Source: Bradyrhizobium sp. CSS354 (GTDB taxonomy: Bacteria; Pseudomonadota; Alphaproteobacteria; Rhizobiales; Xanthobacteraceae). Taken from it: DNA of 64,000 nt. The position numbers and the translations under genes are program-made. Where the stretch lies: NCBI RefSeq assembly GCF_029051725.1, contig NZ_JAACFU010000018.1, positions 1-64,000 on the forward strand, given 5' to 3'. Shown one piece after another: positions 26,080-34,749 of the stretch. The first letter of the stretch is position 1; every line of letters starts with the position of its first letter. The notes beneath the pieces were generated by a model. That model was not told the DNA's origin, did not search any database, and saw only the letters and a list, made by a program, of their open reading frames with translations.

Positions 26080-26924
26080 GCAGCATCACCACCCGCGAGG
26101 CTCCGCGCGGCTTCTCGGCCGCCGAATACATGACCTGCCTCACGGGCATCGTCTGGCGCGAGGGACTGCGCTTCCTGCACCAGCGCGAGCGTTTCGTCTC
26201 GGCGCTGGTGCGGCCGCTGGTCTGGCTGTTCATCTTCGCCGCCGGATTCCGCCAGGTTCTCGGCATCTCCATCATCCCGCCCTACGAGACCTACATCCTC
26301 TACGAGGTCTTCATCGCGCCCGGGCTGATGGCCATGATCCAGCTCTTCAACGGCATGCAGTCCTCGCTCTCGATGGTCTATGACCGCGAGATGGGGAACA
26401 TGCGCACGCTGCTGGTAAGCCCGCTGCCGCGCGGCTACCTGTTGTTCTGCAAGCTGCTCGCGGGCACCGCGGTGTCGCTGCTCCAGGTCTACGCGTTCCT
26501 GCTGATCGCCTGGTTCTGGGACATCACCCCTCCTCTATCAGGCTATCTCACCGTGCTGCCGGCACTGATCCTGTCCGGACTGATGCTGGGCTCGCTCGGC
26601 ATGCTGATCTCTTCCGGCATCAAGCAGCTGGAGAACTTTGCCGGCGTGATGAATTTCGTCATTTTCCCGATGTTCTTCGCTTCATCGGCGCTCTACCCGC
26701 TCTGGCGCGTGCAGGAAGGCAGCCCCTATCTCTACTATGTCTGCGAGGCCAATCCGTTCACCCACGCGGTTGAGCTGATCCGGTTCGCGCTGTACGGACA
26801 GATCAACTGGATCTCGCTGGCGGTGGTCGCGACCTGCACAATCGTCTTCATGATCGGCGCGATCTATGCCTATGATCCCTCGCGTGGGCTGGCGCGACGG
26901 GGCCCTGCGGGAGGCGAAGGATGA
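26076..26924 (+). CDS. ABC-2 type transporter permease
   Basis: A 282-residue membrane protein of the ABC-2 permease type, with about six hydrophobic segments (for example LVRPLVWLFIFAAGFRQVLG, LAVVATCTIVFMIGAIYAY) and the typical MVYDREMGNMRTLLVSPLPR loop. ABC-2 permeases are mostly exporters, yet the operon also has a periplasmic binding protein, a mixed signal about direction. It is the membrane partner of the ATPase upstream and overlaps the next gene by four bases. Confidence 0.9.
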   Translation: MSSITTREAPRGFSAAEYMTCLTGIVWREGLRFLHQRERFVSALVRPLVWLFIFAAGFRQVLGISIIPPYETYILYEVFIAPGLMAMIQLFNGMQSSLSMVYDREMGNMRTLLVSPLPRGYLLFCKLLAGTAVSLLQVYAFLLIAWFWDITPPLSGYLTVLPALILSGLMLGSLGMLISSGIKQLENFAGVMNFVIFPMFFASSALYPLWRVQEGSPYLYYVCEANPFTHAVELIRFALYGQINWISLAVVATCTIVFMIGAIYAYDPSRGLARRGPAGGEG

Positions 26925-27535
26925 CGGTTCGGGTTCTGGCCATGGCCGCTCTGATGCTCGCAGCCGCGAGCACGGCGGCACGCGCGGCCGATCCGCGCTA
27001 TCCGGATTGGCCCTGCACGCAGGCGAAAGTGCCGGAAATTTCACTCGCCGCGGTATGGGCTGGTCCTTCGCTCGACGACGTGCAGAACAAGTGGAAGGAC
27101 GACGCCAAAGTCAGCGCGTTGGTCGCCAAACTGTCGGCACGGAAGACGCCGCTGGACGAGGCCGAGAAGCTGGTGAAGGAGTTTTTGGCGGGCTCCGCGG
27201 CCGGCAAGACCGCGAATGCAAAATTGCTGTTCGCAGGCCTGTTCGACACGCTCAACGCTCAGCGCTCGCAGGTCATGAGCGGGCTCGAACGCGTCAGCCG
27301 CAAGCAGCGCGAAGCCGCCGACAAGATCCGCGAGGAGAGTGTGCAGCTCCAGGCGCTCCAGGGCGCCACGCCGCGCGACGAGGCCAAGGTCGATGCGCTC
27401 AGCAACGAGCTGATCTGGAAGACTCGCATTTTCGAGGACCGCTACAAGGTGGTGCGGTTCGTTTGCGAGGTTCCCACCACAATCGACCAGCGGCTGTTTG
27501 CGCTCGGACGCGTGATCCAGCAGGAAATGGAATAG
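26921..27535 (+). CDS. Exported hypothetical protein, last gene of the ABC operon
   Basis: A 204-residue protein with a signal peptide (MTVRVLAMAALMLAAASTAARA). The mature part begins DPRYPDWPCTQAKVPEISLA and is followed by long charged helices (VMSGLERVSRKQREAADKIR) that look like a coiled coil. Two cysteines (CTQ near residue 32 and FVCEV near the C-terminus) could form a disulfide. Proteins of this kind close PQQ/lut-type ABC operons (LutG-like position). Function unknown; the four-base overlap with the permease ties it to the transporter. Confidence 0.75.
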   Translation: MTVRVLAMAALMLAAASTAARAADPRYPDWPCTQAKVPEISLAAVWAGPSLDDVQNKWKDDAKVSALVAKLSARKTPLDEAEKLVKEFLAGSAAGKTANAKLLFAGLFDTLNAQRSQVMSGLERVSRKQREAADKIREESVQLQALQGATPRDEAKVDALSNELIWKTRIFEDRYKVVRFVCEVPTTIDQRLFALGRVIQQEME

Positions 27536-27672
27536 CGTCAGCCTCATTGACCGCTTGCGGCAGGTTCCCGCACCTCCATTGCGATCATTAACTCACCGCC
27601 GCGCTATATGCCGGAACCAAATCGATCTAGGATGTCTTGTCGATGGGTAATCCAAGGCATCGGGAGGCCTCG

Positions 27673-27972
27673 ATGGGAACCACGAAATTCATCCTCGCAA
27701 GCGCTGCGGCCATTAGCATGCTCGCAAGCAGCGCATTCGCTGACGATCTGACCGGAATGGTCACCCGGATCGATCGGCTCAACAGCACGATTTCGATCCA
27801 GCAGACACAGAAGGGCACAGTCGGCGGCAGCGCAGGCGGCGCCGGCGCGCTCCAGGAGTACAAGGCCAAGGATGCCGCGATGCTCGACGCCGTCCACGCC
27901 GGCGACAGGGTGAGCTACTCTGCGACCGACAATAACGGCACGGGCACGCTGACCAAGCTGCAGAAGCAGTAG
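27673..27972 (+). CDS. Small exported protein, CusF/DUF1344-like
   Basis: A 99-residue protein with GGGAGG upstream of ATG 27673 and a signal peptide ending SSAFA. The mature core (LTGMVTRIDRLNSTISIQQT, then a glycine-rich loop, YKAKDAAMLDAVHAGDRVSY and TLTKLQKQ) fits a small five-strand OB-like barrel of the CusF or DUF1344 kind. The Met/His ligands of copper-binding CusF are not obvious. It stands 137 bp after the ABC operon and may be a separate unit. Confidence 0.6.
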   Translation: MGTTKFILASAAAISMLASSAFADDLTGMVTRIDRLNSTISIQQTQKGTVGGSAGGAGALQEYKAKDAAMLDAVHAGDRVSYSATDNNGTGTLTKLQKQ

Positions 27973-28005
27973 GCTTTTCCTCGCCTCTTCCTATGCGCGA
28001 CACGG

Positions 28006-28091
28006 CGTCATGGCCGGACTTGTCCCGGCCATCCACGCGTAACCACGCGGCACGAAGAACGTGGATGCCCGGGACAAGCCCGGGCATAACG
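28006..28091. repeat. Dispersed palindromic repeat (copy 1)
   Basis: The two arms begin CGTCATGGCCGGACTTGTCC and end GGGACAAGCCCGGGCATAAC. They are complementary over most of their length and form a long hairpin between convergent genes. A related copy lies at 53468-53553. This type of intergenic palindrome is widespread in Bradyrhizobium genomes. Confidence 0.75.
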
Positions 28092-28100
28092 ATCTCTTGC

Positions 28101-28658
28101 CTACTGCTCCGGCCGCGGCTCCGGCTGCGCCTCCTCGGTCGGAAGCTTGGCGCGCTCCCAGCCGTCGGTGCCATCGGGATACCAGGCGATGTTGGAATAG
28201 CCGTACGCGAGCGCGCGCTTGGCGGCGTTCCAGGACATCCAGCAATCGGCCAGGCAATAGATCACGAGCAGCGCGGTCTTGTCGCCGTGTGATGCACGCG
28301 CGAGGCCGCGCTGAAAGTAGTCGTCCATGGCTTGCGGCAGCGCGCCGTAGCCGGTATCCGGCAGCCAGATGCTGCCCGGAATGTTTTTGCGCGGCGCCTC
28401 GCGCCAGACGGTACCCGCTGGAAGGTTCTTCGGCTTCGGCGCGCGCGGCAACACGTCGATGAAGGCGCCGCTCTTCGCGTGCCAGATCGCCTCGGCCTCT
28501 AACGTCGACAGCACGCGCGCGCCGCCCAGTGTGGCCGGCACAGGCGCGCGGTAGTTATCGGTGCGATAGCCCTCGGGCTCGAACGGCTCCTGCTGCTGCG
28601 CAACGACCGGCGCCACCAGCATGGCGGCGACCAGCGCAGCGGCAAGATGCCGCCTCAT
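28101..28658 (-). CDS. PQQ-dependent catabolism-associated CXXCW-motif protein
   Basis: A 185-residue exported protein (signal MRRHLAAALVAAMLVAPVVA). Rhodanese-like in outline: a strand-helix pattern leading to VIYCLADCWMSWNAAKRALA (about residues 133-152), the hallmark of the TIGR03865 family found with PQQ alcohol dehydrogenases. Note that three residues, not two, separate the cysteines here. GTVWREAPRKNIPGSIWLPD is a second conserved-looking block. It overlaps the end of the binding-protein gene upstream, so the pair is one operon. Its role in quinoprotein function is not established; thiol or sulfur chemistry is a guess. Confidence 0.87.
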   Translation of the reverse strand: MRRHLAAALVAAMLVAPVVAQQQEPFEPEGYRTDNYRAPVPATLGGARVLSTLEAEAIWHAKSGAFIDVLPRAPKPKNLPAGTVWREAPRKNIPGSIWLPDTGYGALPQAMDDYFQRGLARASHGDKTALLVIYCLADCWMSWNAAKRALAYGYSNIAWYPDGTDGWERAKLPTEEAQPEPRPEQ

Positions 28659-28659
28659 G

Positions 28660-29541
28660 TCATGGTGCCTTCTTGGCCGTCTCCGCGCCGAGCGGCCGAT
28701 TGTTCTCGTCCAGCAGCGGCACGCCGAAGTCGAGCAGGATCTTGTTGATCTCGCCTTGGTTCTCCTGGATCAGCTTGTTGAGTTGCCGCTTCCAGTTCTG
28801 GTCGGCGCCACGCACGCCCATGCCGATGCGATAGACCAATTTTGGCCCGGTGGTTTCCTTCACCAGCGGCGTAACATGAAGCGATCCCGCCTTCTTTGCG
28901 TAGAACCCCGCCATCGGTCCCCACAGCACGCCGGCGTCGATCTTGCCCGCCGTGAGATCATTGATCATTGCCTGCGCTGAATTGTCGTAGCGCGTGTCGA
29001 TCATCAGTGGATAGGGCTTTGCATCACCCATCAGTCCCGCGATGGCCATGTTGGTCGCAGGCGGCGTGCCGGCGACGATGCCGACATGCTTGCCCTTCAG
29101 CCTGGTATCCTCGAGCGTGTCGACCTCCTCGAGCCCGCTTCCTGCTTTCGCGACCAGCGCATAGCTCGTGCGGTAATAGGGATTGGTGCCTTGTACGAGG
29201 TCATCCCCTTGGGGGAAGCCCATGATGACGTCGCAGCGATGCGCGCCAAGCGTCATGCGCACGAAGCCGGTGGCCTGCGGAAAAAAGACATAGTCGAGCT
29301 TCTTCTGGAGCTTGTCCGCAAACAGCTCGGCAAGCTTGTTCTCGAACCCCTCGCCCTTCTCGTTCGAGAACGGCAGATTGCGCGGGTCGGAACAGACGCG
29401 CAGCACCTTGGGATCGACCAATTCGAAGGAGAGGTCGCCGGCGTCGTTGGTCTGCGCGATGGCGATGTCGCCGAACGCGCAAGACGCAACCAGGATACTC
29501 AGTGAAAACAACCAGCGACGATGTCGTCCGGCCTCCGTCAT
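28660..29541 (-). CDS. Quinoprotein dehydrogenase-associated substrate-binding protein (MoxJ-like)
   Basis: A 293-residue exported protein with GGAGGAAG upstream of the ATG at 29541. The solute-binding fold is visible: LRVCSDPRNLPFSNEKGEGF at the mature start, then YRTSYALVAKAGSG and VGIVAGTPPATNMA. It fits the TIGR03871 family related to MxaJ/XoxJ, periplasmic proteins that help activate or couple quinoprotein dehydrogenases rather than import solutes. A second MoxJ-like protein is encoded at 40161. It is divergent from the zinc hydrolase gene and followed by the CxxCW protein gene. Confidence 0.87.
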   Translation of the reverse strand: MTEAGRHRRWLFSLSILVASCAFGDIAIAQTNDAGDLSFELVDPKVLRVCSDPRNLPFSNEKGEGFENKLAELFADKLQKKLDYVFFPQATGFVRMTLGAHRCDVIMGFPQGDDLVQGTNPYYRTSYALVAKAGSGLEEVDTLEDTRLKGKHVGIVAGTPPATNMAIAGLMGDAKPYPLMIDTRYDNSAQAMINDLTAGKIDAGVLWGPMAGFYAKKAGSLHVTPLVKETTGPKLVYRIGMGVRGADQNWKRQLNKLIQENQGEINKILLDFGVPLLDENNRPLGAETAKKAP

Positions 29542-29574
29542 CGCGCTTCCTCCTGGGCTTGTTTGAATGCTAAC

Positions 29575-29587
29575 CATGCAACGCATG
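29575..29587. promoter_or_regulatory. Inverted repeat in divergent promoter region
   Basis: CATGC-AAC-GCATG sits between divergent quinoprotein-associated genes (starts at 29541 and 29670). Its half-sites match those of the repeat at 23041. It is a possible operator, from symmetry and position only. Confidence 0.3.
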
Positions 29588-29669
29588 ACGCGCCATGTTT
29601 TGCCAGACTGTGTGCTGGCTTTTTTTGTTGCAGTGCAATGCGCGCAACCCTTTGAACTGAGGCGGAAAA

Positions 29670-30596
29670 GTGTCTCGCATCGCCCTCGTGATCGCAGCCT
29701 TGTCCCTGCTGGTGACAGCGACGCTAGCATGCGCCGCAGCGGCCGAATTGCCTGTGAGCGAAGTCGCGCCGGGAATCTTCGTACACTCCGGGACCATCGC
29801 CTTGATGACCCGCGAGAACGAGGGCGACATCGCCAATGTCGGATTCATCGTGGGCGAGGATGCTGTGGCGGTGATTGATACCGGCGGTAGCGTTCGCGAG
29901 GGCGAGGCGCTGCTGGCGGCGGTACGGGCCAACACCAGCAAGCCGATCCGCTACGTCATCAACACCCACGGCCATCCGGACCATGTTTTCGGCAATGCGG
30001 CCTTCGCCGTCGGGGACGCCATTTTCGTCAGTCACAGCAGGCTGCCGCGGGCGCTCGCTGCGCGCGGGCCGTACTATCTCGACAATTTTAAGCGCATCAT
30101 GGGGGACGAATTGATATCCCCCGTGAAAATCGTGCCGCCCACAATGCTTGTCACGGACACAATGACGCTCGATCTGGGCGCGCGCCGCCTGACCTTGCGG
30201 GCCTGGCCGGCCGGGCACAGCGACAATGACCTGACCGTGTTCGATGAGATGACGAAGACGCTGTTCACTGGCGACCTCGTCTTCCTCCGCCATATTCCGG
30301 TGATGGACGGCAGCATTCGCGGCTGGCTCGGCACCCTCGGGGAACTCGAGAGCATTCCGGCGCAGCGCGTCGTTCCCGGTCACGGGCCCGTGAGCGAATG
30401 GCCGGCAGCGCTGACCGATGAACGGCGCTATCTGACGGCACTGCTGGCGGACGTCCGGGCATCGAACAAGAAGGGCGAGCCGATCCGAACCGCCGCAGAC
30501 AAGGCCGCCGCCTCGGAACGGCCGCACTGGGAGCTGTTCGACGACTACAACGCCCGCAACGCAACCGCAGCATTTTCGGAAATTGAATGGGAGTAG
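29670..30596 (+). CDS. Quinoprotein relay system zinc metallohydrolase
   Basis: A 308-residue metallo-beta-lactamase-fold protein with a signal peptide (LVIAALSLLVTATLACAAAA) and a GTG start. Zinc ligands are in NTHGHPDHVFGN (His100, His102, Asp104, His105), then AWPAGHSDND and VPGHGPVSEW. SoxH-related proteins like this (TIGR04558/04559) occur with PQQ dehydrogenases and SoxYZ-like carriers. The SoxYZ-like carrier is the next gene, 50 bp downstream, which supports that assignment. Substrate unknown; hydrolysis of a carrier-bound thioester is an attractive guess. Confidence 0.88.
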   Translation: MSRIALVIAALSLLVTATLACAAAAELPVSEVAPGIFVHSGTIALMTRENEGDIANVGFIVGEDAVAVIDTGGSVREGEALLAAVRANTSKPIRYVINTHGHPDHVFGNAAFAVGDAIFVSHSRLPRALAARGPYYLDNFKRIMGDELISPVKIVPPTMLVTDTMTLDLGARRLTLRAWPAGHSDNDLTVFDEMTKTLFTGDLVFLRHIPVMDGSIRGWLGTLGELESIPAQRVVPGHGPVSEWPAALTDERRYLTALLADVRASNKKGEPIRTAADKAAASERPHWELFDDYNARNATAAFSEIEWE

Positions 30597-30646
30597 CGGA
30601 CGCGCTACGATGCGCGAAACGTTGCTTCGTCCGCGGGACCAAGACC

Positions 30647-31465
30647 ATGACGGGATGCACGCGCCGACTGCCTCTGATCGCCCTGCTCCTCGGCATCGCA
30701 TTCGCCGTGCCGGTGCAGGCTGACGAAGCTTACGATCCCTGGCCGGGACTGGTGCAGGACATCTTCAGCAACCGTCCGATGAATGACGGCGGCAATGTCA
30801 TTGGCATCGAGATGCCGTATCGCGCCGAGGACGCGGCCATCGTGCCCGTGACCCTGCGTAGCAAGCTCTCGCCTGGCGATGCCCGCCGCATCCGTTCGAT
30901 CACGCTGGTGATCGATCGTAACCCAGCACCGATGGCGGCGAAGTTCGAGCTCGGACCGGATGCCAACGTCACTGAAATCTCGACGCGCGTGCGCGTCAAC
31001 AATTACACCGACGTCCATGCGGTGGCCGAGCTCAGCGACGGCCAGCTCTATGTCTCGAAGGTCTATGTAAAGGCCTCCGGCGGCTGCTCGGCACCGGCGG
31101 GGAAGAATGCCGAGGAAGCCCAAAACCGGCTCGGGCAGATGCGCTACCGGCAATTCGCGCGCGAGGAGGCCCCGGCGAGCCGCATGCGAGAGGCGCAGAT
31201 CATGGTCGGCCATCCCAACAATTCCGGGCTGCAGATGGACCAGGTCACGCAGCTCTACATTCCCGCCTTCTTCGTCAACCAGCTCAAGCTGACGCAGGAC
31301 GACAGCCCCGTGCTTTCGATGGAAGGCGGCATCTCGATCTCGGAAGATCCCAATCTGCGCTTCACCTATGTGTCCAACGGCGCCAGGCGTTTCCGCGCGG
31401 AAGCCAAGGATACGGACGGACACGTGTTCCGCAACGAGTGGGATGTGGAGAAGCCGGGGACGTGA
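30647..31465 (+). CDS. Quinoprotein dehydrogenase-associated SoxYZ-like carrier protein
   Basis: A 272-residue exported protein (signal PLIALLLGIAFAVPVQA) fusing a SoxY-like N-terminal half with a SoxZ-like C-terminal half (from about IMVGHPNNSGLQMDQVTQLY). The carrier cysteine is Cys147 in KASGGCSAPAG, corresponding to the GGC-type swinging arm of SoxY. This is the TIGR04557 fusion family. In sulfur oxidation such a cysteine carries intermediates; here it probably works with the adjacent zinc hydrolase, with an unknown cargo. ATG 30647 is chosen for its signal peptide. Confidence 0.88.
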   Translation: MTGCTRRLPLIALLLGIAFAVPVQADEAYDPWPGLVQDIFSNRPMNDGGNVIGIEMPYRAEDAAIVPVTLRSKLSPGDARRIRSITLVIDRNPAPMAAKFELGPDANVTEISTRVRVNNYTDVHAVAELSDGQLYVSKVYVKASGGCSAPAGKNAEEAQNRLGQMRYRQFAREEAPASRMREAQIMVGHPNNSGLQMDQVTQLYIPAFFVNQLKLTQDDSPVLSMEGGISISEDPNLRFTYVSNGARRFRAEAKDTDGHVFRNEWDVEKPGT

Positions 31466-31484
31466 GGGCGTCCATCATCCTCCC

Positions 31485-32492
31485 TCAATATCCTTCGCCC
31501 CAACGATACTGCCATGCGATACCAACAGCTGTCAGTTCGCTTCCCGTGCGGCTGGTGAGGCCGGTGCTGGCAGAGAGCTTGACTGAGTTTTGCCGATCGA
31601 TCGGAAACGCAACCGTCACGCCCGCGCGCGAAATGGCCTGCTCGTTGTCGTTTTTGATGCCGTTGAGGATCGTGCTGCCGCCGGCGAAATACAGTCCGTC
31701 CAGCGCCACCCATATGCCGGACTGGAACGTATAGATGACATGTCCCTGCACCGCATAGATCGGAGCCTGCGAGAACGTCTTGCCACCGAAGAAGTCGGTG
31801 TTGTCGCTGAAGAAGGTCACGCTAGGGGCGAGCTCGACCGTCCATGGTCCCCATGCCTTTGAAATTCCGAGCTCGGGCCGGAACGACCAACGGTTGCCGC
31901 CGAGGTTGAGCAGCTTGGTGCTGTCATATTGCCCGAGGGGCGCGGAGACCTGAAGGCTTACGCCCACGATCAGATCCTGGTGGTAGCTGGCGAAGTCCTT
32001 CGCCGAGAGCGCGGGAGCCCCAAACAGGTTGACCGAGACACGAAATCGCGGATCGCCCAGACCGGACATCTCCCGTTCGCGCGGCTCGCCGTTGACGAGC
32101 CCATGCGCGGCAAACGACGATGTCGGCACGATCGCGTCGAACTTGGCCGACTGGCCGGCTACGTCGAAGGACCGAACATAGGCCACTACGCCGGTATCGG
32201 AGCGGAATGTGGCATCGGCGATCGCGGTGCTGGGATCGAACGCGAGCTTGCCTTGGGCGTAAACGTAACCCGAGATCAGGAAATTCAACCCGACAGGCGT
32301 ATTCGAATACGATCGCGGCTCGGCCTCCTGCGCGCTCGCATTCGAGACCGCCGACAATGCGGCGATCATTCCCAATGCCGGGCCGAGCGGGAGCCGTCTT
32401 GCGCGACGCACTAGAGGCGCATCGGCGTTTGCATCATCGATGATGGGCGTATCAGCAACCGCCCGGTGCACTCCAACGCCGTGCCGGTCCAT
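31485..32492 (-). CDS. Outer-membrane transporter-like beta-barrel (meta-pathway phenol degradation family)
   Basis: A 335-residue protein. After a hydrophobic N-terminal segment (LPLGPALGMIAALSAVSNAS) the sequence alternates polar and hydrophobic residues as in a barrel (YVYAQGKLAFDPSTAIADAT, GDPRFRVSVNLFGAPALSAK, LIVGVSLQVSAPLGQYDSTK). It ends with an aromatic final strand (GIAWQYRWGEGY). This matches the Phenol_MetA_deg family, thought to let small organics pass the outer membrane. It is convergent with the SoxYZ-like gene and may serve alcohol entry. The first 30 residues are unusual before a signal peptide, so the true start may be internal. Confidence 0.75.
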   Translation of the reverse strand: MDRHGVGVHRAVADTPIIDDANADAPLVRRARRLPLGPALGMIAALSAVSNASAQEAEPRSYSNTPVGLNFLISGYVYAQGKLAFDPSTAIADATFRSDTGVVAYVRSFDVAGQSAKFDAIVPTSSFAAHGLVNGEPREREMSGLGDPRFRVSVNLFGAPALSAKDFASYHQDLIVGVSLQVSAPLGQYDSTKLLNLGGNRWSFRPELGISKAWGPWTVELAPSVTFFSDNTDFFGGKTFSQAPIYAVQGHVIYTFQSGIWVALDGLYFAGGSTILNGIKNDNEQAISRAGVTVAFPIDRQNSVKLSASTGLTSRTGSELTAVGIAWQYRWGEGY

Positions 32493-32582
32493 CGAGATAT
32501 CCTACCAAGCAAGCCCGTCGGATCATACCATCGAAGCTCCGCCGGCGACCTTGATGAGGGAAGCAAAGCAGCGCGGCAACGG

Positions 32583-32942
32583 TCAAAAACACCTCACCTC
32601 GGCTTCCGCCTGCGCGCGCCTGAGATCGTTCACCGCGGAATTCGCCTGCTCTGACGTGCGGAACTGAACGCCGAGATTGCCGCGGACCTGGGACATGCTG
32701 AGGGCGGTTTCTGCAGTGACGTAGCGCTCATAGGACACAATCGAGGCCACCACGTCGATCGAGCAGGAACATTGTTCAATCGCCTGCCGGCTCTCGCCAT
32801 TGGCCTTCATGCAGCCATAGACATACTCGGCACGCGCCGACGTCGGATAATCATTGGCCTCTTCAGCCTGCGCAGCGAGCGCGGTCGCAGCCCACACCGC
32901 CAATGCGGCGACAATCGGTCGTAGCTGTCCGGCCAGATTCAT
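32583..32942 (-). CDS. Small exported cysteine-containing protein
   Basis: A 119-residue protein with a signal peptide (RPIVAALAVWAATALAAQA). Four cysteines (about residues 44, 58, 60 and 118) in YGCMKANG, QCSCSID and the C-terminal EVRCF could make two disulfides or bind a metal. The helical middle (VNDLRRAQAEAEV) ends the protein. No family assigned. It lies 90 bp upstream of the outer-membrane protein gene and is divergent from the 33030 transporter, inside the PQQ island. Confidence 0.65.
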   Translation of the reverse strand: MNLAGQLRPIVAALAVWAATALAAQAEEANDYPTSARAEYVYGCMKANGESRQAIEQCSCSIDVVASIVSYERYVTAETALSMSQVRGNLGVQFRTSEQANSAVNDLRRAQAEAEVRCF

Positions 32943-33029
32943 GAGCGTCCTCCCGCTGGTTGCGACGGAAGCTATGCTATGCGTATTGTCCTGAAAAGCA
33001 CTCTATCAGAGGAAACGGCTCACAAGGTG

Positions 33030-34010
33030 ATGAGAGCATTTGGTCGATCATTGGCGCTCGCGGTGACGCTGGCGCTGACACTAGCCGGGCCCGGCCGCGC
33101 CGCGGATACCATCCGCCTTGCGGTGCAGAAGACCGGAACATTCTCCTGGGAGCTGGCCGCGATCCGCGCCGGCGGCCTCGACAAGGAGGCCGACCTGTCG
33201 CTCGACGTCAGCGAGCTTGCGAGCCCCGAGGCCGGCAAGATCGCCCTGCGCGCCGGCAATGCCGACATCATCCTGTCCGACTGGTTGTGGGTGTCGCGCG
33301 AGCGCACGCTCGGCGCCAAGCTCACCTTCTATCCCTATTCCAGCGCGCTCGGCGCGGTAATGGTGCCGGCCTCCTCGCCGATCAAGTCGCTGGCCGATTT
33401 GAAGGGCCGCAAGCTCGCCGTCGGCGGTGGTCCCATCGACAAGAGCTGGCTGCTGCTCCAGGCGCGCATGAAGCAGGACGGCATCGACCTGAAGTCGGAG
33501 GCGACCATCGTCTATGGTGCTCCGCCGCTGATAACCGCCAAGGCGCTCGACGGCGAGATGGATGCGAGCCTCAACTTCTGGAATTTCTGCGCACAGCTGG
33601 AGGCCAAGGGTTTTAGACGTCTTGCCGGCATCGAGGACATCCTGCCGAAACTCGGCGCCAAGGGCGCGGTCTCCGCAGTTGGCTATGTCTTCGACGAAAG
33701 CTGGGCGGCAAGTCATCGCGAGGCCGTGGCGCGCTTCATCGCGATGACTCGCAAGGCCAAGCAGCTGCTGGTGACCTCGGATGCCGCCTGGGACAAGATC
33801 GCCCCGCTCACCGGCACGAGCGATGCCACACTGCTCAAGACCTATCGCGAGCGATATCGCGACGGCATTCCGCGCCGGAGCATCGATGACGAAGAAAAGG
33901 ACGCGCGCGTGCTCTACCGCGTGCTGGCCGAAACCGGCGGACGCGACCTCGTGGGCTCTGCCGCCGAGCTCGATCCCGGCACGTTCTATCACGCAGTTCC
34001 CGGAGACTGA
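33030..34010 (+). CDS. ABC transporter substrate-binding protein, SsuA/TauA-like
   Basis: A 326-residue exported protein (signal SLALAVTLALTLAGPGRAA). The solute-binding fold reads IRLAVQKTGTFSWELAAIRA and then AGNADIILSDWLWVSRERTL, like aliphatic sulfonate/nitrate-type (NMT1) binding proteins. It starts a three-gene operon with permease and ATPase. Similar SsuABC-like operons sit in quinoprotein clusters of other alphaproteobacteria, so the ligand may be linked to PQQ or metals rather than sulfonates; not proven. An in-frame ATG at 32979 would lengthen the N-terminus by 17 residues. Confidence 0.82.
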   Translation: MRAFGRSLALAVTLALTLAGPGRAADTIRLAVQKTGTFSWELAAIRAGGLDKEADLSLDVSELASPEAGKIALRAGNADIILSDWLWVSRERTLGAKLTFYPYSSALGAVMVPASSPIKSLADLKGRKLAVGGGPIDKSWLLLQARMKQDGIDLKSEATIVYGAPPLITAKALDGEMDASLNFWNFCAQLEAKGFRRLAGIEDILPKLGAKGAVSAVGYVFDESWAASHREAVARFIAMTRKAKQLLVTSDAAWDKIAPLTGTSDATLLKTYRERYRDGIPRRSIDDEEKDARVLYRVLAETGGRDLVGSAAELDPGTFYHAVPGD

Positions 34011-34011
34011 G

Positions 34012-34749
34012 GTGCTGCGTCTTCTGTCGTTTGCCCTGTTCCTTGCGATCTGGTGGATTGCCGCGCTGTTCGTCGGCGCCACAAAGCTGCCGTCCCCGCC
34101 CGCCGTGCTCGACGTCGTCATCGCGGAAGCATCGAGCGGCGCGCTGTTCCTGCATCTCGGCGCTACGCTTGCCCGCGTAAGCCTCGCTTTCGTGCTGGCG
34201 ATGTCGCTCGGTAGCGCCATCGGCTATCTGATGGGACGGGTGAAGCTCGCCGACCGGCTCGGCGATCCCTGGCTGATCCTGCTCCTGAACCTGCCCGCGC
34301 TGGTCGTGATCGTGCTGGCCTATATCTGGGCCGGGCTCACTGAAGCCGCAGCGGTCGCGGCGATCGCCATCAACAAGCTGCCGACCGCCATCGTCACCCT
34401 GCGCGAGGGCACGCGCGCGCTCGACCGCTCGCTGGACGAGATGGCGAGCGTGTTCGCGATGCCGCGCTGGCGCGCCTTCCGCCACGTCGTGCTGCCGCAG
34501 CTGGCGCCCTATATCGCAGCCTCAGCCCGCTCCGGATTGTCGCTGGTGTGGAAGATCGTGCTGGTCGCCGAACTCCTGGGCCGGCCAAACGGCGTCGGCT
34601 TCGAGATCGGCGTTGCTTTCCAGCTGTTCGACACGCCGCGGCTGCTGGCCTATTCGCTGACCTTCGCCGCCGTCGTACTCGTGATCGAGACCGCGCTGGT
34701 GCAACCGTTCGAAGCCCGCGCAACACGGTGGCGACCCCGTGCGGCTTGA
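34012..34749 (+). CDS. ABC transporter permease, SsuC/TauC-like
   Basis: A 245-residue inner-membrane protein with a GTG start 1 bp after the previous stop. About six helices; the ATPase-docking loop reads DEMASVFAMPRWRAFRHVVL-P, the EAA-loop pattern of BPD_transp_1 permeases. Neighbouring binding protein and ATPase complete the importer. Its end overlaps the ATPase start by 11 bases. Confidence 0.88.
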   Translation: MLRLLSFALFLAIWWIAALFVGATKLPSPPAVLDVVIAEASSGALFLHLGATLARVSLAFVLAMSLGSAIGYLMGRVKLADRLGDPWLILLLNLPALVVIVLAYIWAGLTEAAAVAAIAINKLPTAIVTLREGTRALDRSLDEMASVFAMPRWRAFRHVVLPQLAPYIAASARSGLSLVWKIVLVAELLGRPNGVGFEIGVAFQLFDTPRLLAYSLTFAAVVLVIETALVQPFEARATRWRPRAA

